A stretch of 17,596 nucleotides of DNA, from NCBI GenBank assembly GCA_028869975.1, contig JAGWQR010000067.1, positions 1-17,596 of the forward strand. Reading direction: 5' to 3'. Position numbers and translations under genes: made by a program. How positions within the stretch are numbered: position 1 is the stretch's first letter; every line of letters begins with the position of its first letter. The notes below the pieces were generated by a model that was not told the DNA's origin, ran no database searches, and was given only the letters and a program-made list of their open reading frames with translations. This document shows, in pieces, positions 10,373 through 17,463 of the stretch. The DNA comes from Alphaproteobacteria bacterium (GTDB lineage: Bacteria; Pseudomonadota; Alphaproteobacteria; Sphingomonadales; Sphingomonadaceae).

Positions 10373-11152
10373 ATGCTTGATCTGCTGCACCTGATGATCG
10401 GCGCGTTCAGTGGCGCGCTGGTTGGCTTTGCGCTGGGTCTGGTGGGCGGGGGCGGATCGATTCTGGCTGTGCCGCTGATGGTGTATCTGGTTGGTGTCCA
10501 CGATCCGCACATGGCGATTGGCACCTCGGCTTTTGCGGTGGCGGCCAACGCCGCAATCGGCCTGTCCAATCATGCCCGAGCCGGCAATGTCTTGTGGCGG
10601 TGCGGTGCCGTGTATGCGGGGGCTGGCGTGCTGGGTGCTTTTATCGGCTCAACGCTGGGCAAGGCGTTTGACGGGCAGCGCCTGCTTTTTCTGTTTGCAC
10701 TGGTGATGGTGGTTGTCGGCGTGCTGATGCTCAAGCGGCGCAAAAGCCAGGGCGTGGCCAATGCGCAATGCACGCGCGAAAATGCGCCAAAGGTGCTGGG
10801 CTATGGGCTGGGCACCGGCTTGTTTTCCGGCTTTTTCGGGATCGGGGGCGGCTTTCTGATCGTGCCCGGTCTGATCGCTTCCACAGAAATGCCAATGCTC
10901 AACGCGGTGGGCACGTCGCTGGTTGCCGTGACTGCCTTCGGGTTGACGACCGCTTTCAATTATGCGCGCTCGGGGCTGGTCGATTGGGCGCTGGCGGCCA
11001 CCTTCATTACGGGCGGAGTGCTTGGCAGCCTGGCAGGAACGCGCGCGGCGAAGCATCTTTCGCGGGGAGATGGCACGCTCAACACCGTATTTGCCGTGCT
11101 GATATTTGTGGTCGCCGCTTATATGCTCTTCAAAAGCGCCCATGCTCTGTGA
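10373..11152 (+). CDS. TauE/SafE family sulfite/anion exporter
   Basis: The 259-residue protein is an inner membrane transporter made of two homologous halves. Each half opens with a glycine-rich hairpin: GFALGLVGGGGSILAVPL near residue 20 and GLFSGFFGIGGGFLIVPGL near residue 150. Each is followed by an xxAIGTS / NAVGTSLVAV segment, the hallmark of the TauE/SafE (DUF81) family. About seven to eight hydrophobic segments are visible. Family members export sulfite, sulfoacetate or related organosulfur anions. Following a Blh-like persulfide dioxygenase by 36 nt, it most likely removes the sulfite produced. The ribosome site is weak (GAAAG only), so coupling to the upstream gene is possible. A thioredoxin-like gene follows within 12 nt. 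Confidence 0.88.
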   Translation: MLDLLHLMIGAFSGALVGFALGLVGGGGSILAVPLMVYLVGVHDPHMAIGTSAFAVAANAAIGLSNHARAGNVLWRCGAVYAGAGVLGAFIGSTLGKAFDGQRLLFLFALVMVVVGVLMLKRRKSQGVANAQCTRENAPKVLGYGLGTGLFSGFFGIGGGFLIVPGLIASTEMPMLNAVGTSLVAVTAFGLTTAFNYARSGLVDWALAATFITGGVLGSLAGTRAAKHLSRGDGTLNTVFAVLIFVVAAYMLFKSAHAL

Positions 11153-11164
11153 TAGGCTATGACC

Positions 11165-11674
11165 ATGAGACTTTTTTTTATCACCGCGCTCGCCCTCTTC
11201 GCCCTGACGGGGAGCGCCCATGCCGCCCCTGCGCCACATATGGCAGAAACCAGCTTTGATCAGCTCGCGCAGCCGCTTCCGTTGCCCTATAATGAACATG
11301 CCGATGCCCGTAAGGATATCGCTGCAGCGCGGGAGGCGGCGCGACTTGGCCACAAATTGCTGCTCATCGACTTTGGCGGCAACTGGTGCCTTGATTGCCG
11401 GATTCTGGCGGGGACGATACGCCTGCCCGATCTCGCACCGTTCGTCGCGCGCCACTATGTTGTGGTAACGGTTGATGTGGGCCGCTTTACCAAAAATCTT
11501 GATCTCACCAAATATTATGGGCTTGGCGCGCGCCCTGAAGGTGTGCCGGCGCTGGCTATTCTCGATCCGCAGACGGGCAAACTGCTCAACCCCGGCCATG
11601 GCACCGCGCTGTCCGATGCGCGCTCGATGACACCGCAGGCGCTGGCCGACTGGCTGGCGCAATGGACGCATTGA
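11165..11674 (+). CDS. Periplasmic thioredoxin-like protein (WCLDC motif)
   Basis: The protein has about 169 residues. A signal peptide of about 20 residues ends near GSAHA/APAP, so it should act in the periplasm. A thioredoxin-fold domain follows, with the redox motif WCLDC (C75 and C78). This resembles the WCVDCK motif of the DsbD C-terminal domain more than classical thioredoxin WCGPC. The cis-proline region is present as RPEGVPALAILD. It probably reduces or exchanges disulfides or persulfides on periplasmic partners. The ATG at 11165 is preferred because AGG (11154-11156) is 8 nt away. An in-frame ATG at 11159 would add two residues but is only 2 nt from that AGG. It lies 12 nt after the exporter gene, so a shared transcript is very likely, and a link to sulfur handling is an inference from position. 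Confidence 0.85.
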   Translation: MRLFFITALALFALTGSAHAAPAPHMAETSFDQLAQPLPLPYNEHADARKDIAAAREAARLGHKLLLIDFGGNWCLDCRILAGTIRLPDLAPFVARHYVVVTVDVGRFTKNLDLTKYYGLGARPEGVPALAILDPQTGKLLNPGHGTALSDARSMTPQALADWLAQWTH

Positions 11675-11713
11675 CCGGTTGAAACCCATGCGCGCCATCC
11701 GCATATAACCGGC

Positions 11714-12658
11714 ATGTCTGACCCCTATACAACCCTTGGTGTGGACAAATCCGCGAGCGAGACCGACATCAAAAAGGCCTATCGCAAGCTGGCGAAAGCG
11801 CTGCACCCCGATACCAACAAGGACAATCCGAAAGCGGCCGAGAAATTCTCGAGTGTGACGGCGGCCTATGACCTGCTTTCCGACAAGGAGAAGCGCGCAG
11901 CCTTTGATCGCGGCGAGATTGACGAAAATGGCCAGCCACGCGGCTTTGCAGGCTTTGGCGGTGGCGGTGCAGGCGGCAATCCCTTTGGCGCCGGTTTTCA
12001 GGGCGGGCCTGGCGGCGCGCATTTTGAGTTTAATGGCGGCCAGATTGATCTGGGCGATATTCTTGGCGGCATGTTCGGCGGTGGCAGCGCGCGCGCGCAG
12101 GCGCGTGGCAATCCGTTCGGGCGGCAGGCCCCACCGCCGAAGGGCGGCAATATCGCCTATACGCTCGCCGTCGCCTTCGAAGATGCCGCCAGTGCCAAGC
12201 CGCAGCGGATCACGCTCGCCGATGGCAAGACCATTGACCTCAAACTCCCTAACGGCGTTGAGACCGGCACGCAGATGCGCCTGAAAGGCAAGGGGCAGGC
12301 CGGGCCGGGCGGCGCGGGCGATGCCGTCGTCACCATCGAGGTCAAGCCACACCGTTTCTTTACCCGTGAAGCGGATAATGTCCGGCTTGATCTGCCGATT
12401 ACACTCGACGAGGCGGTGCTGGGCGCTCAGGTCAAGGTGCCGACGGTCGATGGCGCGGTGATGCTGAGCATCCCCGCCGGCTCCACTTCGGGCAAGCTGA
12501 TGCGCCTGAAGGGCAAGGGCTTCACCGCCAAATCGGGCGCACGCGGCGACCAGCTTGTGCGCTTGCTGATCGATCTGCCGGTAGAGGACGCTGCACTTAA
12601 ATCCTATGCGCAAAGCCATCGTGACACGCGCAATCCGCGCGCCAGCCTCGGTGTCTGA
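11714..12658 (+). CDS. DnaJ-like co-chaperone of the CbpA type
   Basis: This 314-residue cytoplasmic protein delivers clients to DnaK and stimulates its ATPase. The J domain occupies about 1-65, with the essential HPD at residues 31-33 and the helix III-IV signature AYDLLSDKEKRAAFDRGEID. A Gly/Phe-rich linker covers about 75-145. Two beta-rich client-binding domains follow, each containing an MRLKGKG segment. The CxxCxGxG zinc finger of full DnaJ is absent, so it is type B (CbpA-like). It starts 39 nt after the thioredoxin-like gene. No clear Shine-Dalgarno is seen; the ATG is placed by the family N-terminus. Its stop overlaps the next start as TGATG, suggesting coupled translation with the YihY gene. 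Confidence 0.93.
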   Translation: MSDPYTTLGVDKSASETDIKKAYRKLAKALHPDTNKDNPKAAEKFSSVTAAYDLLSDKEKRAAFDRGEIDENGQPRGFAGFGGGGAGGNPFGAGFQGGPGGAHFEFNGGQIDLGDILGGMFGGGSARAQARGNPFGRQAPPPKGGNIAYTLAVAFEDAASAKPQRITLADGKTIDLKLPNGVETGTQMRLKGKGQAGPGGAGDAVVTIEVKPHRFFTREADNVRLDLPITLDEAVLGAQVKVPTVDGAVMLSIPAGSTSGKLMRLKGKGFTAKSGARGDQLVRLLIDLPVEDAALKSYAQSHRDTRNPRASLGV

Positions 12659-13599
12659 TGGATCGCGCCCCCCTTTCGCCCGAGGCAAGACGGTGGGGGC
12701 GCGGCATTGCCGATGCAGACCGGCTGCACACGACGCGGGCCGTTGTGCGGCGGGTGTTCAGCGGCGTTATCCATGATGGCACGATCCATGCCGGCAACCT
12801 CGCCTATCTGAGCTTGCTCACATTGTTCCCGTTCATCATTGCGCTTGCCGCGATTGCGCGGCTGTTCGGCCAGAAGCAGGACATCGCAAAAACCGTAACC
12901 GATCTGCTTAGTGCACTGCCGCACCAGATTGCACACATTCTCACCCGCCCGATCCATGATGTGCTGCACGCCCGCACCGGCCATCTGCTGCTGCTGGGCG
13001 GGCTGTTGAGCCTGTGGACGGTGGCGAGCTATGTCGAAACGCTACGCGACATATTGCAGCGGGCCTATGGCGTAACCAGCAGCACCCCTTTCTGGCATCA
13101 GCGGCTGCGCGGACTGATTCTGAGCTTCACGGCAATCATCCTGCTGATGACCGGCTTTGCCACGCAGGTTGTTATCGCTGCAGTCGAAGAATTTGTGTTT
13201 CATCTGTTTCCGCTGGCGAAAAGCGCACTCCACTGGCTGCAAATCACCCGGCTGTTGCCGTCGGCGCTTGTGTTTCTGGCGCTCTACCTGATTTTCTGGA
13301 CACTGACCCCGCAGCGCTATCGCACGCGTGGCACGCCCAAATGGCCGGGCGCGCTGTTTGTCATGCTCTGGTGGTTCGGGGTAATGCAGATGCTCCCGGT
13401 TGTGCTCGATCTGCTCAATGGCGACACCTTGACTTATGGCGGGCTGGCGGGGGTGATTATCACGCTCATTTTTTTCTGGTTCATTGGTTATGGGCTGGTG
13501 ATTGGCGCGCACTTGAATGCGGCACTAGCCGAACCGCGTGCAGTTAGTCTAAAGACAGATGCGGGCGGGGCCGAAATGGAGGAAGAATGTCTGGGTTGA
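12658..13599 (+). CDS. YihY/BrkB family inner membrane protein
   Basis: The 313-residue protein belongs to the YihY/BrkB family, once mislabelled RNase BN and of unsettled function. An N-terminal cytoplasmic stretch of about 40 residues precedes the family signature GTIHAGNLAYLSLLTLFPFI. About six membrane helices follow, including LLLLGGLLSLWTVASYVETL, LILSFTAIILLMTGFATQV and the C-terminal AGVIITLIFFWFIGYGLVIGAHLNAAL, which is typical of the family. The conserved YR(x)RGTPKWPGALF loop before the fifth helix is present. The start overlaps the upstream DnaJ-like stop (TGATG), and the 3' end overlaps fabI by 13 nt, so expression is tied to both neighbours. Confidence 0.92.
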   Translation: MDRAPLSPEARRWGRGIADADRLHTTRAVVRRVFSGVIHDGTIHAGNLAYLSLLTLFPFIIALAAIARLFGQKQDIAKTVTDLLSALPHQIAHILTRPIHDVLHARTGHLLLLGGLLSLWTVASYVETLRDILQRAYGVTSSTPFWHQRLRGLILSFTAIILLMTGFATQVVIAAVEEFVFHLFPLAKSALHWLQITRLLPSALVFLALYLIFWTLTPQRYRTRGTPKWPGALFVMLWWFGVMQMLPVVLDLLNGDTLTYGGLAGVIITLIFFWFIGYGLVIGAHLNAALAEPRAVSLKTDAGGAEMEEECLG

Positions 13600-14405
13600 T
13601 GCCAAATAATCTCATGGCGGGCAAGCGCGGGCTGATTATGGGGCTCGCCAATAACCGCTCACTCGCCTGGGGTATTGCCAAGAAGCTGCACGAGGCCGGG
13701 GCTGAAATGGCATTTTCCTATCAGGGTGAAGCGCTGGAAAAACGCGTGCGCCCACTCGCCGAGGAATTGGGCAGCGACTTCCTGATTGATTGCGACGTAT
13801 CGGACATGGCCGCGCTCGACAAGACATTCGAGGTGCTCAAGGTGCGCTGGCCGACGATAGATTTCGTCGTTCACGCCATCGGCTTTTCTGACAAAATGCA
13901 GCTTCGTGGCCGCTATTGCGACACGAGCCTCGACAATTTCCTCAATACCATGAACATCAGCGTCTATTCCTTCACCGCGATTGCGCAGCGCGCCGCCGCG
14001 ATGATGCCGCATGGTGGCGCACTGCTCACGTTAAGCTATTATGGCGCGGAAAAAGTCGTGCCCCATTATAATGTGATGGGCGTGGCAAAGTCTGCGCTCG
14101 AAACCAGTGTCAAATATCTCGCGGTTGATCTGGGGCGTGACAATATCCGCGTTAATGGCCTGTCGGCGGGCCCGATCAAGACACTGGCCGCCTCGGGCAT
14201 CGGCGACTTCAACCTGATCCTGAAATGGAACGAGCTGAACGCTCCGCTCAAACGCAATGTCACGATCGAGGATGTCGGCGGCGCGGCGCTCTACCTGCTG
14301 TCCGACCTCGCCAGTGGCGTGACCGGCGAAACCCACCATGTCGATGCGGGTTATCATGTCGTCGGCATGAAAGCCGAAGACGCGCCGGATATTGCGCTGG
14401 CATGA
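13587..14405 (+). CDS. fabI: Enoyl-[acyl-carrier-protein] reductase (NADH), FabI type
   Basis: FabI reduces trans-2-enoyl-ACP in the last step of each fatty acid elongation cycle and is the target of triclosan and isoniazid-type inhibitors. The protein has 272 residues, normal for the family. The cofactor-binding glycine region GLANNRSLAWGIAKKL is near the N-terminus. The catalytic pair is Y161 and K168 (YNVMGVAK, Y-x6-K), with the second FabI tyrosine at Y151, equivalent to E. coli Y146. The FVVHAIGFSDK strand and the substrate loop NGLSAGPIKTLAASGI are intact. GGAGGA (13578-13583) supports the ATG at 13587. An in-frame ATG at 13599 that would make a TGATG overlap with the upstream stop is an alternative. 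The last bases overlap aroC as ATGA. Confidence 0.97.
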   Translation: MSGLMPNNLMAGKRGLIMGLANNRSLAWGIAKKLHEAGAEMAFSYQGEALEKRVRPLAEELGSDFLIDCDVSDMAALDKTFEVLKVRWPTIDFVVHAIGFSDKMQLRGRYCDTSLDNFLNTMNISVYSFTAIAQRAAAMMPHGGALLTLSYYGAEKVVPHYNVMGVAKSALETSVKYLAVDLGRDNIRVNGLSAGPIKTLAASGIGDFNLILKWNELNAPLKRNVTIEDVGGAALYLLSDLASGVTGETHHVDAGYHVVGMKAEDAPDIALA

Positions 14406-15472
14406 GCTACAACAGTTTCGGCCATAGTTTCCGTTTTTCCACCTGGGGCGAATCGCACGGGCCGGCGATTGGCGCGATTGTTGATGGCTGCCCGCCCGGA
14501 ATCGCCCTGAGCGAAGCCGACATCCAGCCCTTTCTTGATGCGCGCCGCCCCGGCACCTCGCGCTTCACCACGCAGCGGCAGGAGCCGGACGAAGTGCGCA
14601 TCCTCTCGGGCGTGTTTGAAGGCAAGACGACCGGCACACCGATCAGCCTGATGATCGAGAATGTTGACCAGCGCTCAAAAGATTATTCCGAAGTCGCTAA
14701 AGCCTACCGCCCCGGCCATGCCGATTACAGCTATGACACGAAATATGGCTTGCGCGATTATCGCGGCGGCGGGCGGAGTTCGGCGCGCGAAACCGCCTCG
14801 CGCGTGGCGGCGGGGGCAGTGGCGCGGCTCGTCATCCCCGATATAAAGATAAGGGCTTATGTGGTTGAAATCGGCGGCGATGCGATTGATCCGGCGCATT
14901 TCGACGCCGCGCAGATCAGCCAGAACCCCTTCTTCTGCCCCGATGCCAAGGCCGCCGCACGCTGGGAGGCGCTGGTGGATAATGCGCGCAAATCCGGTTC
15001 CTCATTGGGCGCGGTGGTGGAGTGCGTGGCGGAAGGCGTGCCCGCCGGATGGGGCGCGCCGCTCTACATGAAGCTCGACGCGCAGCTCGCCAGCGCGATG
15101 ATGGGGATCAACGCGGTCAAAGCGGTTGAAATCGGCGATGGCCTTGGCGCTGCGCGGCTGCGCGGCGAACAAAATGCAGATGCCATGCGGCCCGGCAAAG
15201 ATGGCAATCCGCACTTTCTCGCCAATCATGCCGGCGGAATTGCGGGGGGCATCTCAACCGGTCAGCCGGTGGTGGTGCGCGTGGGGTTCAAGCCGACCTC
15301 ATCGATCCTTACGCCCGTTGAGACCATCGACCGGGCGGGCAACGCCACCGACATCGTCACCAAGGGGCGGCATGATCCGTGTGTCGGCATTCGCGGCGCG
15401 CCGGTGGTCGAGGCGATGATGGCGCTGGTGCTCGCAGACGCAAAACTGATGCACCGGGGGCAGTGCGGCTAA
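14402..15472 (+). CDS. aroC: Chorismate synthase
   Basis: AroC converts 5-enolpyruvylshikimate-3-phosphate to chorismate using reduced FMN, the final shikimate-pathway step. The 356-residue protein is complete. Family signatures occur in order: WGESHGPAIGAIVDGCPPG near residue 12, RPGHADYSYDTKYG then RDYRGGGRSSARETASRVAAGA around 100-135, the GIAGGISTGQP and KPTSSI segments, and GRHDPCVGIRGAPVVEAMMA near the C-terminus. The ATG at 14402 shares ATGA with the fabI stop, so translation is probably coupled. The frame is open upstream inside fabI, but that part is only an out-of-frame shadow. No terminator was seen after the stop. The next gene has its own promoter. Confidence 0.97.
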   Translation: MSYNSFGHSFRFSTWGESHGPAIGAIVDGCPPGIALSEADIQPFLDARRPGTSRFTTQRQEPDEVRILSGVFEGKTTGTPISLMIENVDQRSKDYSEVAKAYRPGHADYSYDTKYGLRDYRGGGRSSARETASRVAAGAVARLVIPDIKIRAYVVEIGGDAIDPAHFDAAQISQNPFFCPDAKAAARWEALVDNARKSGSSLGAVVECVAEGVPAGWGAPLYMKLDAQLASAMMGINAVKAVEIGDGLGAARLRGEQNADAMRPGKDGNPHFLANHAGGIAGGISTGQPVVVRVGFKPTSSILTPVETIDRAGNATDIVTKGRHDPCVGIRGAPVVEAMMALVLADAKLMHRGQCG

Positions 15473-15515
15473 GCAAAATTCTGTAAACCCGGCGGATGAA
15501 TACGCGCCGGCCTGA

Positions 15516-15543
15516 TTGACCCCGCTCGGACAAAAGCTATACT
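15516..15543 (+). promoter_or_regulatory. Sigma70-type promoter of the glycine-zipper gene
   Basis: TTGACC (15516-15521) and TATACT (15538-15543) are separated by 16 nt and each match five of six consensus bases. Transcription would start near 15550, leaving a short leader of about 17 nt that contains AAGGAGA (15554-15560) before the ATG at 15567. Confidence 0.72.
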
Positions 15544-15566
15544 CGGTGCTGATAAGGAGAGAGACC

Positions 15567-15854
15567 ATGCGCAAACCAATCATAATCTCGCTGTTGGGTG
15601 TACTCGCGTTCAGCGGCGCAGCCGAAGCCCGCACCCACAGGTGGCAACGTGTCACCGACAAGCATGGGCAGCCTGCGTGCCGCCAGAAAGACACGACCGT
15701 GGAAACGGTCGCGGGCGGGGTTGGCGGCGCACTGCTCGGCAATATGATCGCGGGTCATGGCAATCGCCGCGTGGGCACAGTCATTGGTGCGGCTGGCGGC
15801 GCCGCCGCAGGCCATGCGTTCGCACGACGCAAACGGCACAACTGCCCGAATTAG
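15567..15854 (+). CDS. Small secreted glycine-zipper 2TM domain protein
   Basis: The 95-residue protein starts with a signal peptide (about 1-21, MRKPIIISLLGVLAFSGAAEA), so it is exported. There is no lipobox cysteine at the cleavage site. A glycine-zipper region (about 46-85, VAGGVGGALLGNMIAGHGNRR then VGTVIGAAGGAAAGHA) follows, as in the 17-kDa surface antigen/2TM family, which is linked to the outer membrane and envelope integrity. The basic tail ends RRKRHNCPN. Two cysteines (in PACRQK and NCPN) could pair. AAGGAGA at 15554-15560 lies 6 nt before the ATG at 15567, and a clear promoter stands just upstream, so it is probably transcribed on its own. The exact role is unknown. Confidence 0.85.
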   Translation: MRKPIIISLLGVLAFSGAAEARTHRWQRVTDKHGQPACRQKDTTVETVAGGVGGALLGNMIAGHGNRRVGTVIGAAGGAAAGHAFARRKRHNCPN

Positions 15855-16084
15855 GGACATCATTCGAGCTGCGGATAGGGAGTTTCGTCAAGCGCAGTAG
15901 GACACACCCCCATGAAATCGTTTGTTTTTAGCCCTGTCCTACGTTTGTGCTACCTGGTGCGCGCACCCCCAATAGGACGCTGAAAACAGTCTTAGAATGG
16001 CATTACGGGGCTATTGCGTCTCGGGGGTAACTTTCAATCACACCCCTTGCCCCCTGCCCGGCTTCGCGCTACAGCGGCGCTTTA
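15855..16084. other. Intergenic region with repeats upstream of pyrB
   Basis: This 230-nt gap holds an inverted repeat: GTAGGACA (15897-15904) against TGTCCTAC (15935-15942). TAGGAC occurs a third time at 15973-15978. CACCCCCA is repeated directly at 15905-15912 and 15964-15971, 59 nt apart, so each copy lies next to a TAGGAC copy. No consensus promoter or terminator was recognised. A 56-codon frame from 15997 runs into pyrB without a ribosome site and is not called. Confidence 0.5.
15897..15942. repeat. 8-bp inverted repeat, GTAGGACA/TGTCCTAC
   Basis: The arms 15897-15904 and 15935-15942 are perfectly complementary around a 30-nt interval. Together with a third TAGGAC at 15973-15978 and the paired CACCCCCA repeats, this may be a multi-site operator or a structured leader for pyrB. 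Function is unknown. Confidence 0.45.
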
Positions 16085-17029
16085 ATGACATCGGCAGAAT
16101 TCTTCCCGCACCGGCACCTACTCGGCATTGCTGGTTTGCAGCCGCACGAGATCATGTTCCTGCTCGATGAGGCCGAGCAATGGGTTGCGCTCAACCGCCA
16201 ATCCTCGAAACATGATGACCGGCTTGCCGGACTGACCCAGATCAACGCTTTTTTCGAGAACTCGACGCGCACGTTGCTGAGCTTCGAAATTGCCGGCAAG
16301 CGGCTGGGCGCGGATGTGGTCAACATGCATATCGCGCAATCGAGCGTGAAGAAAGGCGAGACGCTGATCGACACCGCGATTACCCTGAACGCGATGCGCC
16401 CGGACGTGATCGTGATCCGGCATGGATCATCTGGTGCGGTCGCGCTGATCGCCGACAAGGTGGATTGCCCGGTGCTCAATGCGGGCGATGGCACCCACGA
16501 ACATCCGACGCAAGGCTTGCTCGATGCGCTTACCATCCGCCGTCACAAGGGGCGGATTGCCGGCTTGAGCGTGGCGATTTGCGGCGATATTCTCCACAGT
16601 CGGGTGGCGCGCTCGAACATCATCTTGCTGACCAATCTGGGTGCGCAGGTGCGGGTGGTTGGCCCGCCGACTTTGCTGCCGCCCGCGCTCGATGCGCTGG
16701 GAGTGGAAGCGTTTACCGATATGGATGCCGGGATTGCGGGCGTAGATGTCGTGATGATGCTGCGCCTGCAAAATGAGCGCATGGACGGGGCCTATGTGCC
16801 AAGCGCCCGCGAATATCATGCACTGTGGGGGTTAACACGAGAGAGACTGGCGGGGGCGGCGCCGGATGCGCTCGTCATGCACCCTGGGCCGATGAACCGG
16901 GGCGTTGAGATTGCGAGCGATGTTGCCGATGATGTCAACCGGAGCGTGATCGCCGAGCAGGTCGAGATGGGCGTGGCGGTGCGCATGGCCTGCCTCGATG
17001 TGCTGACGCGGGGGAGGCGGGGCCGATGA
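16085..17029 (+). CDS. pyrB: Aspartate carbamoyltransferase catalytic subunit
   Basis: PyrB joins carbamoyl phosphate to aspartate, the committed step of pyrimidine synthesis, in the cytoplasm. Its 314 residues are full length. The carbamoyl phosphate site FFENSTRTLLSFE (S60-T63) is intact. The GDGTHEHPTQGLLDALTI and GDILHSRVARSN segments, and the aspartate-domain MMLRLQNERM and LVMHPGPMNRGVEI segments, are present. The start ATG has no clear Shine-Dalgarno, but the N-terminal family match supports it. The gene overlaps the dihydroorotase-like gene by ATGA, as in the pyrB-pyrC' operons of Pseudomonas, where the inactive dihydroorotase partner is needed for assembly of the transferase. The partner here is broken, so the enzyme's assembly state is a question. 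Confidence 0.96.
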   Translation: MTSAEFFPHRHLLGIAGLQPHEIMFLLDEAEQWVALNRQSSKHDDRLAGLTQINAFFENSTRTLLSFEIAGKRLGADVVNMHIAQSSVKKGETLIDTAITLNAMRPDVIVIRHGSSGAVALIADKVDCPVLNAGDGTHEHPTQGLLDALTIRRHKGRIAGLSVAICGDILHSRVARSNIILLTNLGAQVRVVGPPTLLPPALDALGVEAFTDMDAGIAGVDVVMMLRLQNERMDGAYVPSAREYHALWGLTRERLAGAAPDALVMHPGPMNRGVEIASDVADDVNRSVIAEQVEMGVAVRMACLDVLTRGRRGR

Positions 17030-17463
17030 AACCGGTCGCACCCCTCCATATCAAGGGCGGTTCTCTCGTGATGTCGAGCAGCAACACATGCGGTGATCTG
17101 CTGATTTCCGGCGACCGGATTGCGGCTGTGGGTTCAGTTGATGCGCCTGAGGGAGCCGAGGTGCTCGACGCCAGCGGCTACCACGTCGCGCCGGGGATTG
17201 TCGATCTTGGTGTGTTCTGCGTCGACAAGCGCGCGTGCATCGCAGGCGGGATTACGCGGATCGGCCTGATGCCCGATCTCAATCCCCCGCTTGACGATCC
17301 GGGGCTGGTGCAGCGCGCCGCGCTTGCGGCCAAGCCCGATCTGTGGGTGCATCCGATTGCTGCCGCAACCAAGGGCTTGCGCGGCGAGGAGCTGGCGGAA
17401 GCTGGCCTGATGCGCAAGGCGGGCGCGAAAGCGGTATCGACCGGGCGCGGCTGGATTGCGGAC
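17026..17463 (+). pseudogene. pyrC: Dihydroorotase-like gene, broken by IS3-family sequence
   Basis: About 146 N-terminal residues match sphingomonad dihydroorotase homologues, including HVAPGIVDLGVFCVDKRA, GGITRIGLMPDLNPPLDDPGLVQR, KPDLWVHPIAAATKGLRGEELAEAGLMRKAGA and GRGWIAD. The family is about 400-430 residues, so roughly two thirds is missing. After WIAD (near 17463) the frame enters antisense transposase sequence and stops at 17530-17532 after 22 foreign residues. Even intact, this member has DLGVF where active enzymes have the zinc-binding DxHxH, so it belongs to the catalytically dead PyrX/PyrC' type that pairs structurally with PyrB. It starts by ATGA overlap with pyrB, so translation is coupled. 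A working dihydroorotase must be encoded elsewhere. A chimeric assembly at the window edge is the main alternative. Confidence 0.82.

Noticed and set aside
9005..10573. A long minus-strand open frame (522 codons) opposite the Blh-like gene
   Set aside because: It is rich in Arg, His and Gly, has no recognisable domain, and lies exactly antisense to a well-supported gene. It is a high-GC codon-bias shadow.
10649..12688. A 679-codon minus-strand open frame spanning the exporter, thioredoxin-like and DnaJ-like genes
   Set aside because: No family features are seen, the composition is biased, and three strongly supported genes lie on the other strand. It is a shadow frame despite its length.
15997..16176. 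A roughly 56-codon frame running from the gap into pyrB, a possible leader peptide
   Set aside because: It has no Shine-Dalgarno and no run of codons suggesting attenuation, and most of it is a shifted frame of pyrB.
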